Source of the DNA: Thioalkalivibrio paradoxus
Lineage (GTDB): Bacteria > Pseudomonadota > Gammaproteobacteria > Ectothiorhodospirales > Ectothiorhodospiraceae
DNA length: 50,372 nucleotides
Direction: 5' to 3'
NCBI GenBank assembly: GCA_011390565.1
Contig: JAABSC010000014.1
Coordinates: 1 to 50,372, forward strand
Part shown: positions 6,383 through 15,631 of the stretch, one piece after another
Layout: every line of letters begins with the position of its first letter
How positions within the stretch are numbered: the stretch's first letter is position 1
Program-made: the position numbers and the translations under genes
Notes under the pieces: generated by a model
What the model saw: only the letters and a program-made list of their open reading frames with translations
The model's database searches: none
Told to the model about the DNA's origin: nothing

Positions 6383-8941
6383 ATGGGTGACAGTCCTGTT
6401 TCAGGCCCTGCGGCGGTCACGCGCATCATTGGTATCGGCGCCTCGGCCGGCGGTTTGGCCGCGCTGGAGGAATTCCTGCAACGGATACCGCCCGGCAGTG
6501 GTATCGCCTTTGTCGTGGTGCAGCATCTCGACCCGACGCAGAAGGCGCTGCTGCCCGAGTTGCTGCAACGGGTGACGGCCATGCAGGTGTGCGCGGCCGA
6601 ACAGGACATGCACGTCGAGTCCGACCACGTGTACGTGATTCCGCCGAACACGGAACTGACCGTGGTTGACGACCGGCTGCAGCTGGCCGAACCGACCGAG
6701 CCGCGTGGCATGCGACTGCCGGTCAACGTACTGTTTTCATCGCTGGCCAGCGGGCGGGGTGAGCACGCCATCGGCGTGGTGCTCTCCGGCATGGGTTCGG
6801 ACGGTACGGCGGGGCTGCAGGCGATCAAGGCCGTGGGCGGTCTGACGGCGGTACAGAGCCCCGAAACGGCGCAGTTCGACTCCATGCCCAGAAGCGCGAT
6901 CGAAGCCGGTTGCGCCGATATCGTCGCGGCGCCGGCCGAGTTGCCGGCGCGTATCCTGGCCGTTGTGAGTCCGGACCCGGAATCGCACGAGGCTGCCGAG
7001 GAGGCGCCATCCCAGGCGATTGCGACCCCCTTGCAGCGGATCGTGACCCTGCTCCAGAAACGTACCCGCCATGATTTTTCGCTGTACAAGCCCAGCACGC
7101 TGCATCGCCGGGCGGAACGGCGCATGGCGATCCATGGCCTGTCCTCTCTGGCGCAGTACGCCGAGTTCCTCGAACACAGCGCGCAGGAGAGCGACCTCCT
7201 GTTCAAGGAACTCCTGATCGGCGTGACCCGTTTCTTCCGCGATCCCGAGGCCTGGGAGTCTCTGGCGGACACCGTTCTGCCGGAACTGCTGGCGCGGCGG
7301 GAGGGGGACCATACGCTGCGCGCCTGGGTGATCGGCTGTTCGACCGGGGAAGAGGCGTATTCGCTGGCCATGATTTTCCGTGAGGTGATCGAGCGGACGC
7401 CGAGGCGAGCCGTCAAGCTTCAGATCTTCGCGTCGGATCTGAGTCCCGACGCGATTGCGACCGCGCGCCGGGGGCAATATCCGCTTGCGATCCGTGACGA
7501 CGTGTCGGCCCAGAGGCTGGCCCGCTTCTTCACCGCCCATGAAGGCCACTACCAGGTCAACCAGGATCTCCGGGACATGGTGCTGTTCGCCTCGCACGAT
7601 GTCGTGCTCGATCCGCCCTTCACCAGGCTCGACCTGATTACCTGCCGCAACGTGCTGATCTATTTCGGAGCGCTGTTGCAGAGCAGGCTGATGCCCCTTC
7701 TGCACTACAGTCTGCGTCCGGGCGGCGTGCTGTTTCTGGGGAATTCGGAGTCCGTCGGGCAATTCAACCATCTGTTCACCCCGATCCAGTCCCGGCTGCG
7801 GCTTTACCTGCGTCAGGATCACGCCTTCAAGGGCGGGCCCGATTTCCTGCTGAAATCGTTCACGCCCCTGTCCGGCTCGAGCAAGGAGAACGCCGTGTCC
7901 CCACCTGCCGATTTCGCACGAACCACCGACCTGCTCGAGGCGGCGGCCAACCAGGTCCTGCTTCAGGTGTATGCGCCGCCAGCGGTCGTGCTCAACCGCG
8001 ACGGGGATATCGTGTACATCAGCGGCCATACCGGGAAGTACCTCGAGCCGGCCGCCGGCAAGGCGAACTGGAACATTTTCGCAATGGCCCGTGAGGGTCT
8101 GCGTACCCCGCTTGCCGGTGCGCTGAAGAAGGTTGCCACGAGCAATGGTCCCCTGCATCTGCATAACCTGGAGGTGGTTACGCCGGGCGGCGTGCAGCAC
8201 GTCGATCTCATCGTGCAGACGTTCCAGGAGCCCTCCGCCCTGCGGGACATGACGATGATCGTGTTTCGTGATCTGGGCCCTGGCGCGGTCGCGCAGGGCC
8301 GGCGCAGGCAAAAGGGCGCGAAGCCTTCAGCTTCTGCCGCCGAGCTGCAGCAGTACCGGGTGGAGATCGAGACCTTGCGCGAGGAGGCGCGCGCCTCGAG
8401 GGAAGAACTCCAGTCGTCCAACGAGGAGCTGCAATCCACCAACGAGGAGCTGCAGTCGACCAACGAGGAACTCAACAGCTCGAAGGAAGAAATGCAGTCC
8501 ATGAACGAGGAACTGCAGACGATCAACACGGAGCTGCAGGCCAAGCTGGACGATCTCGCGCTGGCGCAGAGCGACATGCAGAACGTGCTGAACAGCGTCG
8601 AGATCGCCATCCTGTTCCTGGACCAGAACCTGGACGTTCGGCGCTATACCGATCGGGCTGCCAAGATCGTCCGTCTGCGGGAGAGTGATATCGGCCGGCC
8701 GCTCAGCGATCTGACCACAACACTGCAGTACCCGGACCTGCACGATGACGCGAGTGAGACGCTGCGCACGCTGGCCGCCTCGGAGAAACAGATCTCGACC
8801 GACGACGGCCGCTGGTTCACGGTGCGCATCATGCCCTACCGCAGGCTGGACAACGTGATCGACGGCGTGGTGATCACCCTGGTCGACATCACCGAGACAA
8901 AGGCGCTGGAATCAACGTTGCGTCAGCAATCGACGCCGTGA
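6383..8941 (+). CDS. CheB-CheR-PAS fusion (chemoreceptor-type methylesterase and methyltransferase)
   Basis: The 852-residue protein joins opposing receptor-modification enzymes. Residues 13-195 are a CheB methylesterase domain with the triad Ser21 (GASAGG), His48 (VVQHLDP) and Asp140 (GMGSDG). Residues 215-480 are a CheR methyltransferase domain with the SAM loop IGCSTGEEAYSLA and DLITCRNVLIYF. About 655-735 is a coiled coil built of NEELQST-like heptads, and 735-840 is a PAS domain ending in VDITE. There is no N-terminal receiver domain on CheB and no kinase at the C terminus. Such fusions usually serve non-flagellar sensory pathways. No chemoreceptor gene is in the window. The upstream PAS gene is probably in the same operon. 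Confidence 0.92.
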   Translation: MGDSPVSGPAAVTRIIGIGASAGGLAALEEFLQRIPPGSGIAFVVVQHLDPTQKALLPELLQRVTAMQVCAAEQDMHVESDHVYVIPPNTELTVVDDRLQLAEPTEPRGMRLPVNVLFSSLASGRGEHAIGVVLSGMGSDGTAGLQAIKAVGGLTAVQSPETAQFDSMPRSAIEAGCADIVAAPAELPARILAVVSPDPESHEAAEEAPSQAIATPLQRIVTLLQKRTRHDFSLYKPSTLHRRAERRMAIHGLSSLAQYAEFLEHSAQESDLLFKELLIGVTRFFRDPEAWESLADTVLPELLARREGDHTLRAWVIGCSTGEEAYSLAMIFREVIERTPRRAVKLQIFASDLSPDAIATARRGQYPLAIRDDVSAQRLARFFTAHEGHYQVNQDLRDMVLFASHDVVLDPPFTRLDLITCRNVLIYFGALLQSRLMPLLHYSLRPGGVLFLGNSESVGQFNHLFTPIQSRLRLYLRQDHAFKGGPDFLLKSFTPLSGSSKENAVSPPADFARTTDLLEAAANQVLLQVYAPPAVVLNRDGDIVYISGHTGKYLEPAAGKANWNIFAMAREGLRTPLAGALKKVATSNGPLHLHNLEVVTPGGVQHVDLIVQTFQEPSALRDMTMIVFRDLGPGAVAQGRRRQKGAKPSASAAELQQYRVEIETLREEARASREELQSSNEELQSTNEELQSTNEELNSSKEEMQSMNEELQTINTELQAKLDDLALAQSDMQNVLNSVEIAILFLDQNLDVRRYTDRAAKIVRLRESDIGRPLSDLTTTLQYPDLHDDASETLRTLAASEKQISTDDGRWFTVRIMPYRRLDNVIDGVVITLVDITETKALESTLRQQSTP

Positions 8942-8992
8942 TCGCCGAACTTCCGCGTTCATCGGGTGCTCGATTTCATGCGCGGTGAGGCG

Positions 8993-9721
8993 TCATCGCC
9001 CACTTGGACGCCACGGGAGCAGGCGATCCGTTTCACTCTTGACCACCCTGTAGCACTCGCAGGTGAGCGCCTCGAGCCGGGCGCGATCGAGTACGGTGAT
9101 ATGTCCGCGGCGATACTTGATCACGCCCAGTTTGTCCAGCTTGCCGGCCGCCTCGGTGACGCCTTCGCGGCGCACACCCAGCATGTTTGCGATCAGCTCC
9201 TGGGTCATCAACAGCTCGTTGCCTGACAGCCGGTCCATCGACAGCAGCAGCCATCGGCACAGTTGCTGGTCGATGGTGTGGTGGCGATTGCAGACCGCCG
9301 TTTGCGCCATCTGCGTGATCAACGCCTGGCTGTAGCGCAGCATCAGGTCGAGCAGGGCACCGTGACGGTCGATCTCGGTTTCGAACTGCGTGCGGCTCAG
9401 GCGGTAGCCATGCCCCGCGCTTTGCACGACGGAGCGGGTGGTCGTGCTCCCGCCGCCCATGAACAGCGCGATGCCGACCATGCCGTCGCGGCCCACCACC
9501 GAGATCTCGGCGGAGGCGCCGTTTTCCATCAGGTACAGCAGCGACACGATCGAATCGGTCGGGAAGTAGACGTAGCCGCCGCTGTCACCGGACTCGCACA
9601 GCACATCGCCCAGCGTCAGCGTGACGAGTTCGAGCAGTGGAAACACGCGTGCCTGATCCGCCTCGGGCAGCATGCCCAGGAGGTGGTTGTCGTTCGGTTT
9701 GATGGTTTGCGACATCAACAT
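8993..9721 (-). CDS. Crp/Fnr family transcriptional regulator
   Basis: The 242-residue protein has a cyclic-nucleotide-binding-like beta roll (about 30-145) and a C-terminal winged helix (about 160-225) with the recognition region MTQELIANMLGVRREGVTEAAGKL. The beta roll lacks the R.S.A. motif that holds cAMP in Crp, and there is no N-terminal cysteine cluster as in Fnr, so the effector is unknown. AGGGA five bases before ATG 9721 favours this start; a second ATG six bases on is possible. It faces the CheB-CheR gene tail to tail and is divergent from the hybrid kinase gene, with which it shares a 384-base control region. Confidence 0.88.
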   Translation of the reverse strand: MLMSQTIKPNDNHLLGMLPEADQARVFPLLELVTLTLGDVLCESGDSGGYVYFPTDSIVSLLYLMENGASAEISVVGRDGMVGIALFMGGGSTTTRSVVQSAGHGYRLSRTQFETEIDRHGALLDLMLRYSQALITQMAQTAVCNRHHTIDQQLCRWLLLSMDRLSGNELLMTQELIANMLGVRREGVTEAAGKLDKLGVIKYRRGHITVLDRARLEALTCECYRVVKSETDRLLPWRPSGR

Positions 9722-10105
9722 CTCAGTCCCTGGCGATCACGCCAAAATCGCGCCGTCGTGGAAGGTCCCTGCCTGACGCGACCACGATAAAGATGCGGCC
9801 ACGATCGTGTTCATACCCGATGTTTCACGAGATTATCCGATTCCCACGCTTTTACAACATAGGAAACTTCATCCACCGCGTAAAGGCCGTTTTCGTGCGA
9901 GAAACGGCTGAGACGGGTGCAGTCGCCGCATCGCCCAACAGGCGATGTGTGCTAGCGCACAGACGTCCGATGAGCAGAAGCCTACGTTCTGATCGGCCAT
10001 GGGAAAGGCTCGGCCCATGCCTGCGTGGCTTCGGTATGGTCTCTGGCCCGTCGCCCAGGCGCGAGCCATTCGTGCATTGGCGTACAGATTTTTACGGGGA
10101 ACAGC
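9722..10105. promoter_or_regulatory. Divergent control region between Crp-like regulator and hybrid kinase
   Basis: No gene is visible in these 384 bases. Positions 9948-9961 hold TGTGC-TAGC-GCACA, an inverted repeat reminiscent of, but tighter than, Crp sites (TGTGA-N6-TCACA). Just before it, CATCGCC and GGCGATG can form a 7-bp stem with a five-base loop (9930-9947). Both are candidates for autoregulation by the Crp-like protein, which is inference only. Confidence 0.35.
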
Positions 10106-11803
10106 ATGCCCAGACGAAATGCCAGCGACGATCCCGTGAAGGAGGATGTCATCGCCGAGGCGCGGCGTCAGAACACGCTTCTGAAAACAGGAGCCTTGCA
10201 GAACGCGATCCTCAACAGCGCCAATTTTTCGATTATCGCCACCGACGAGAAAGGCATCATCCAGTTATTCAATCCCGGCGCCGAACGTATGCTGGGCTAT
10301 GCCGCCGCCGAAGTCGTCAACCAGATCAATCCCAGCGACATCCATGACCCGCAGGAAGTGGCCGCACGCGCCCGGGCATTGAGCCTGGAACTCGCGACCA
10401 CGATTGCGCCCGGCTTCGATGCCCTGGCTTTCAAGGCGTCGCGGGGTATCGAGGATGTCTATGAGCTGACCTTTATCCGCAAGGACGGCAGCCGTTTTCC
10501 GGCCATTGTTTCGATCACCGCGTTGCGCGATGACTACGACGATCTCATCGGCTACTTGCTGATCGGCGCCGACAATTCCGTGCGCAAGCGGGTCGAAATG
10601 GAACTGCACAACGCGATGGCGGTTGCGGAAAAAGCCAATCTCGCGAAATCGGCTTTTCTGTCGAGCATGAGCCATGAACTGCGCACGCCCCTCAACGCGA
10701 TTCTCGGGTTTGCCCAGCTTATGGAATACGGTTCGCCCCCGCCGGCGCCGTCGCAGCAGCGCAGCATCGGGCAGATTCTGAAAGCAGGCTGGTATCTGCT
10801 GGAACTGATCAACGAAATCCTCGATCTGGCGCTGATCGAGTCCGGAAAGCTGTCGCTGTCGCCAGAATCCGTGTCCTTGGCCGAGGTGATGCAGGAATGC
10901 GAGACGATGATCGAAGCGCAGGCCTTGAAACGCGATATCCGCGTGAGCTTTCCCACGTTCGATACCGCGTACTTCGTCAAGGTTGACCGTACACGATTGA
11001 AGCAGGCGCTCATCAACCTGCTGACCAACGCGATCAAATACAACTGCGTGGGCGGAACGGTGGCCGTGGCCTGTCTGGTGAACATTCCCGGACGCATCCG
11101 CATCTGCGTTGAGGACAGCGGCCCGGGTCTGTCGCGTGAAAAGATCGCCCAGCTGTTTCAGCCGTTCAACCGGCTCGGACAGGAGACGGGCGGCCCGGAA
11201 GGCACGGGCATCGGCCTGGTGACGGCGAAGCGACTGATCGAGCTGATGGACGGCACGATCGGTGTGGAAAGCACGGTCGGGAAGGGCAGCGTGTTCTGGA
11301 TCGAACTGAACCTGACGAATGAGCGTCAACACGTGATCGAGACCGCTGAGTCCGAAAGCACCGCTCCTGTCGGATCGCAGGATCGCGGGCCATTGCGCAC
11401 CGTCCTCTATGTCGAGGACAACCCCGCGAACCTGATGCTCGTCGAGGATCTGATCACACGCCAGCCCGATATCCAGTTGCTGAGCGCGACAGACGGCAAT
11501 CGGGGTGTCGAGATTGCGCGCACCTCGATGCCGGACATGATCCTGATGGACATCAATCTGCCGGGCATCAGCGGTATCCAGGCAATGAAGATCCTGCGTG
11601 AAGATACTCTGACCGCGCACATTCCGGTGGTTGCCCTCAGCGGCAATGCAATGCCCCGTGACATCCAGAAAGGCCTGGAAGCGGGATTCTTTCGTTATCT
11701 AACCAAGCCGATCAACGTCGATGAATTCATGAGTACGCTGGATGCGACTCTGGAATTTGCGAAAGACGAGCTGGCGCGCACAACCCGGACGGAACACGTA
11801 TGA
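10106..11803 (+). CDS. Hybrid sensor histidine kinase (PAS, HisKA, HATPase, REC)
   Basis: This 565-residue protein has no membrane segment, so it should sense a cytoplasmic signal. An N-terminal helix is followed by a PAS domain (about 30-155). The HisKA domain carries SHELRTPLNAI with phospho-acceptor His190. The ATPase domain has the N box NLLTNAIKYN, the G1 box EDSGPGLS and the G2 box GTGIGL. A receiver domain closes the protein (about 430-550), with phospho-acceptor near Asp482 (LMDINLP) and Lys in LTKPI. No Hpt domain is present. The start at 10106 follows GGGGA. The stop overlaps the start of the next gene by four bases (ATGA), so the two are translationally coupled partners. Confidence 0.92.
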   Translation: MPRRNASDDPVKEDVIAEARRQNTLLKTGALQNAILNSANFSIIATDEKGIIQLFNPGAERMLGYAAAEVVNQINPSDIHDPQEVAARARALSLELATTIAPGFDALAFKASRGIEDVYELTFIRKDGSRFPAIVSITALRDDYDDLIGYLLIGADNSVRKRVEMELHNAMAVAEKANLAKSAFLSSMSHELRTPLNAILGFAQLMEYGSPPPAPSQQRSIGQILKAGWYLLELINEILDLALIESGKLSLSPESVSLAEVMQECETMIEAQALKRDIRVSFPTFDTAYFVKVDRTRLKQALINLLTNAIKYNCVGGTVAVACLVNIPGRIRICVEDSGPGLSREKIAQLFQPFNRLGQETGGPEGTGIGLVTAKRLIELMDGTIGVESTVGKGSVFWIELNLTNERQHVIETAESESTAPVGSQDRGPLRTVLYVEDNPANLMLVEDLITRQPDIQLLSATDGNRGVEIARTSMPDMILMDINLPGISGIQAMKILREDTLTAHIPVVALSGNAMPRDIQKGLEAGFFRYLTKPINVDEFMSTLDATLEFAKDELARTTRTEHV

Positions 11804-12624
11804 CACTTGGTGAAGCGGATATTCTGAACGCAAGCGTTCTGATTGTTGACGATCAGGAAGCCAATGTGCAATTGATTCAACAATTGCTGAATGAGGCCGG
11901 GTACACCCGCGTCACTTCGACGATGAACTCGCAGGACGTTTGCGCACTGCATCGGAAAAATCATTATGACCTGATTCTGCTCGACCTGCAGATGCCCGTG
12001 ATGGATGGATTCCAGGTGATGGCAGGCCTCAAGACGGATGAGACGGACAGTTACCTTCCGGTCATTGTGCTGACCGCCCAGCCGGGTCACAAGCTGCGTG
12101 CATTGCAGGCCGGAGCGAAGGATTTCATCAGCAAGCCCCTGGATCTCGTTGAGGTCAAGACGCGGATCCACAACATGCTTGAAGTCCGATTGCTGTACAA
12201 AAAGCTCGAGGGGTACAACCAGGAACTGGAGCGGAAAGTGCAGGAACGGACCGCCGAGCTGCGCGAAAGCGAAGCCCGCTATCGCAGCCTGACCGAACTG
12301 GCCTCCGACTGGTACTGGGAGCAGGACGAGAAAGGGAACTTCACCAGTGTCTCCGGCCCGGTGCTGGAGATGCTCGGAATCCAGGTCGGCACTTTGACCG
12401 GCGACGTGAAGGATACGGATGCGGCAGGCTGGAACGAGGCGGAGCGGGAGCAACTTCGTGCAACCATAGCCGCACGCCAGCCCTTTCTGGAATTCCCGTT
12501 CAGTCGTGTTGATGTCGATGGCTCACGACGGCAGTATCGAGTGAGCGGACAGCCGATGTTTGATCAGTTCTGCCGCTTCGTCGGTTACCGGGGAATCGGC
12601 GTGGAAGTCAGCGTACGGAGATAG
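11800..12624 (+). CDS. Response regulator with REC and PAS domains
   Basis: The 274-residue protein begins with a complete receiver domain (about 11-125; acidic pocket VDDQE, phospho-acceptor Asp62 in LLDLQMPVMDG, Lys112 in ISKPLD). A coiled linker (YNQELERKVQERTAEL) leads into a PAS domain at about 170-270, which ends at the stop codon. In related proteins a GGDEF, EAL or kinase domain follows this PAS; none is found in any frame after the stop, so the product is an output-less or truncated form. It overlaps the hybrid kinase gene by four bases and is most likely its phosphotransfer partner. Signalling by protein-protein contact is the simplest inference. Confidence 0.85.
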   Translation: MTLGEADILNASVLIVDDQEANVQLIQQLLNEAGYTRVTSTMNSQDVCALHRKNHYDLILLDLQMPVMDGFQVMAGLKTDETDSYLPVIVLTAQPGHKLRALQAGAKDFISKPLDLVEVKTRIHNMLEVRLLYKKLEGYNQELERKVQERTAELRESEARYRSLTELASDWYWEQDEKGNFTSVSGPVLEMLGIQVGTLTGDVKDTDAAGWNEAEREQLRATIAARQPFLEFPFSRVDVDGSRRQYRVSGQPMFDQFCRFVGYRGIGVEVSVRR

Positions 12625-12789
12625 GACCGAACAGGATATGCGGCGGGGGCGTCAGCCCATGGCTCGAATCAGAACCCCGTTCTCCCCGCTCTCATCGCGG
12701 CGCAATCCGGGCGGTTCGGGGGTCTCTGAAGCGCCGGGTGCCCGGCATGGACGCCCGGCGCGCCCGGGAGTCGGCCGCGCAGGTCGCCG

Positions 12790-13269
12790 TTATTCGCTCG
12801 GCGGTGTCTCCAGATAGGTGCGCACGTGGTCGCGAACCCGATTCGGATCGGGCATGCCCGCGACCACGAATTCGGGATCGTCCCCGGTGGTGTAGATCTC
12901 GATGCGTCCGACCCGGAAGATGCGGTCGAGGACGTTCTGGTACACCCGTACGGCCCGGACCTGGCTGATATTCAGCTCGACATGGTGCTTGCTCAGAAGC
13001 CCTCGCTCGAGGTGGACCTGGTCGCCTGTGATGCGCAGCCGCGTGGCCCGTGTGGTCACGAACCAGTAGAGCAGGATCAGTATGCCGAAGCCGGTGGCGG
13101 CCAGTAGCATCGCCGGGGGGAAGTGACCCATCTCGGCGATTTCCTCCCGGTACATCAGCAGGGCCACCACCGGCGCGAGGATCAGTATCCAGACACCGAC
13201 ATAGCCCAGCGGCTGATTGCGGAACATCGCCGGGTGGTCATCGTAGGCGGTCAGTTCTTCGGTGGTCAT
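12790..13269 (-). CDS. Membrane protein with bacterial PH domain (YdbS/DUF304 type)
   Basis: The 159-residue protein has two close membrane helices (about 23-40 and 48-70) and a C-terminal PH-like domain (about 75-150) that contains the typical TTRATRLRITGDQV and NISQVRAVRVYQNVLDRIFRVGRIEI. This arrangement is that of bPH2/DUF304 proteins, whose function is mostly unknown. AAGGAAA upstream of ATG 13269 marks the start. The DUF3309 peptide gene lies upstream on the same strand, after a 208-base gap. Confidence 0.85.
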   Translation of the reverse strand: MTTEELTAYDDHPAMFRNQPLGYVGVWILILAPVVALLMYREEIAEMGHFPPAMLLAATGFGILILLYWFVTTRATRLRITGDQVHLERGLLSKHHVELNISQVRAVRVYQNVLDRIFRVGRIEIYTTGDDPEFVVAGMPDPNRVRDHVRTYLETPPSE

Positions 13270-13477
13270 TGCGGTTTCCTTGTCGATGCCCGAGAGCTGC
13301 CCCGGGGGTGGCATGACGGTGTCCGCGCTCCGCGACGCGTGCCGCGTCCAGTTTGGGCGCTACCGGAACCCCCATCCTGTTCTTCCCCGCCGTCATGCCT
13401 TCGATGCCGGGTGTAATTCCGGCGGCCCTGGTGACGTCGGCCCGGGCGCCGACGAAACCGTTCAATTGCGAATTCCC

Positions 13478-13636
13478 CTAGATCCGGCCGGCCACCAGAA
13501 GTATGAGAAGGATGATCAGTACGAGCCCGATGACCCCGCCCGGGGCGTATCCCCAGTTCCGGCTGTGCGGCCAGGTCGGAATGACGCCGATCAACAGAAG
13601 GATGAGGACGATGATAAGGATGGTGCCCAGTGACAT
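13478..13636 (-). CDS. DUF3309-type 52-residue membrane peptide
   Basis: The frame starts MSLGTILIIVLILLLIGV, then has the turn IPTWPHSRNWGYAPGG and a second hydrophobic helix ending in LVAGRI. Two short membrane helices flanking a PTWPHS..WGY.P.GG loop define DUF3309, a family found next to stress genes in many proteobacteria. GGGAGAG precedes the ATG. Function is unknown. The gene is easily missed by annotators with a length cut-off. Confidence 0.85.
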   Translation of the reverse strand: MSLGTILIIVLILLLIGVIPTWPHSRNWGYAPGGVIGLVLIILLILLVAGRI

Positions 13637-13729
13637 GGTGTCTCTCCCGTTTTCATGAGTAAGGACGCGGGCCTTCGCGACAGCGCGCTATGCGTGAGGT
13701 CTCGCGGAGCGGAACGGCGTTTCCGTGGG

Positions 13730-15367
13730 TCAGCCACGATCCTCGATGACCACCTCGTGAAGCGTCCAGTCACCGCCGGCATTGATCAGTGAGAAGCCAT
13801 CGAAGCGGTCGTTCGCGGTTCTGTCGACGACGTCGATGAGGATCTCTTCGTTACGTGTGACCGTCATGCGTCCCTCGGAATCACGCTCCCAGACCAACCG
13901 GTGCGGTCCGCCGCTGTCGAGCGGGAGCCTGGCGCTGGCAATCATGGAGATTCCGCTCTCGTTCACAACGATGAGCTGCAGCGGCCGAGGCTGGTTGGCG
14001 CGGTAGTTGAGTCGGTAACCGTGGTTCAGCTTGTCTCCCTGGTAGGGGCCCAGGTCGAGGTGGCTGTGCGCCTCCGCGGAGCCGGATACCACCGTGGTGA
14101 TCCGAAACTCCGAACCGATCCGGGTCGGCAGGTAGGCCACCGCTGCGGTTTCCTGCCCCGGCAGGGTGAAGCCGAGCTGCTGTTGCAGGAGTTCGCTCAG
14201 GATCTGTCGGCCCATGTCCTCCGTACGTTCCGAAGGCGGGATCATGGTCGAGTTCAGCCCTCCGCCACGGACGTCGAATCGGCCGGAGGCGATGCGCCAG
14301 GCGGGGTTGCGGGTGTGGTCTCCGTCCGTGAAGTCGTCCCGGACCCGTACACGGTACGACTCGGGTTCGACCGCTGCGGGCTCGGCCACATCGCTTGTTG
14401 CACCGAGACCGAGAAGGGCCATGGTGCGGGACGTGAGTTCGCCGCTCGCGCCGATGTCATTGTCCACCTGGAAGGTGCGTATCGCGCCGCGGCTGCGCGG
14501 ACCCAGCACGCCGTCCGGTGGACCGGCCTCGTAGCCACGCGCGTTCAGAGCGCGTTGTGCGGCCGCCCGTTGTTCGCGGGTGAGGTCCTCAGCGGGAACC
14601 GGTTCACGGCTGGCGGCGCGCAGTTGGGCCAGCAGAGCCGCGCTGGGTTCGCCGGTCACTGCCACCCCCTGTCCCTGCTGGTATTCGCGGATGGCCTGAC
14701 GGGTTTGGGCGTCCATCTGGCCCGTGACGCGGGGAATCGGGTAGCCGCGCATGCGCAGATCGGCCTGGATGCCGGCGATCGTGTTGGCATCGGCGTCAAC
14801 GGACTTGTGCGGTGCGGCTTCAATATTTCGGCGCATGTGGCGGAGCAGTTCGGCGCTGGGTTGACCGGATGCCAGCAGACCCTGGTCGGACTCGTAGCTC
14901 CGGATCGCGGCCCGCGTCTCTTCGGTGAGCCGGCCGGTTCGGCGCCCGGCCTCGTAGCCGAGGGTGCGAAGGGCGTCCTGGATATCCGTGATCTGCCGTG
15001 ACGACGCGTCGGATTCCGTACGCGTGGGCTCGGATCGTCCGCTTCGGGCCGTGTCGCGAACATGAGACAGGAGGCTCGAGGTGGGCTGGCCGTCAACGAG
15101 CAGGCCGTTGTCGCGCTGGTAGGCCTGGATCGCCGCGCGTGTGCGGCTCCCCATCCATCCGTCCACGGGTCCAGCGCTGTAGCCCAGTCGGTTGAGTTCG
15201 CGCTGAATCTCCAGGACCGTGTTGGCAACCTGCGCGATCTGCAGGTTCGCCGTCGCGGGGGACGTCGATGACGCGGACTGGGCAAGTGCCGGACCCGCGA
15301 GACCGAGCATCAGAGAGCCGCTCAAGAGAACCGCGGTACGGGGAATACCCTTTCGGAAATGAAGCAT
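13730..15367 (-). CDS. Periplasmic peptidoglycan-binding protein with four PG-binding domains
   Basis: The 545-residue precursor has a signal peptide ending PALAQ (residues 1-30). Four PG_binding_1 domains follow at roughly 45-105, 120-180, 190-250 and 270-330; each shows the pattern of LN.LGY..G..DG..G..TR.AI..YQ. The C-terminal half (about 350-545) begins RVRDDFTDGDHTRNPAW and looks like a beta-sandwich of the LamG/concanavalin type, often used for sugar binding, but without a recognised catalytic motif. AGGAGG before ATG 15367 sets the start. It probably clamps to the cell wall and presents or binds a glycan. It is divergent from the OsmB-like lipoprotein gene. Confidence 0.85.
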   Translation of the reverse strand: MLHFRKGIPRTAVLLSGSLMLGLAGPALAQSASSTSPATANLQIAQVANTVLEIQRELNRLGYSAGPVDGWMGSRTRAAIQAYQRDNGLLVDGQPTSSLLSHVRDTARSGRSEPTRTESDASSRQITDIQDALRTLGYEAGRRTGRLTEETRAAIRSYESDQGLLASGQPSAELLRHMRRNIEAAPHKSVDADANTIAGIQADLRMRGYPIPRVTGQMDAQTRQAIREYQQGQGVAVTGEPSAALLAQLRAASREPVPAEDLTREQRAAAQRALNARGYEAGPPDGVLGPRSRGAIRTFQVDNDIGASGELTSRTMALLGLGATSDVAEPAAVEPESYRVRVRDDFTDGDHTRNPAWRIASGRFDVRGGGLNSTMIPPSERTEDMGRQILSELLQQQLGFTLPGQETAAVAYLPTRIGSEFRITTVVSGSAEAHSHLDLGPYQGDKLNHGYRLNYRANQPRPLQLIVVNESGISMIASARLPLDSGGPHRLVWERDSEGRMTVTRNEEILIDVVDRTANDRFDGFSLINAGGDWTLHEVVIEDRG

Positions 15368-15631
15368 GGTTGTAGTTCCTCCTGAAGGGAACGGTGTACC
15401 TGCGCCCAACATACGATCCGCGCGGCACCGGTATCTGTTCGTTGCCGCACAGAGACTTCTGCCGCGCGGTCGCCGGAAAGGAGGGGAAACAGCAGGGTCC
15501 CGGGCTCTGTGCGCCGGCAGACAGACGGCCGGGCCGACCTCGCCCACAATGATCGTGTCAGGCCCTGACTACACGCGCCGCTTCCGCGAGGTCCGAACGA
15601 GAAGCCTTACGTTCATCACAGAGGTATTCAC

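Noticed and set aside
6737..8311. A 524-residue minus-strand frame opposite the CheB-CheR fusion
   Set aside because: No recognisable domain; the other strand carries complete catalytic motifs.
8400..8545. NEELQST-like heptad repeats in the CheB-CheR protein as a possible novel repeat
   Set aside because: This linker coiled coil is common in such fusion proteins.
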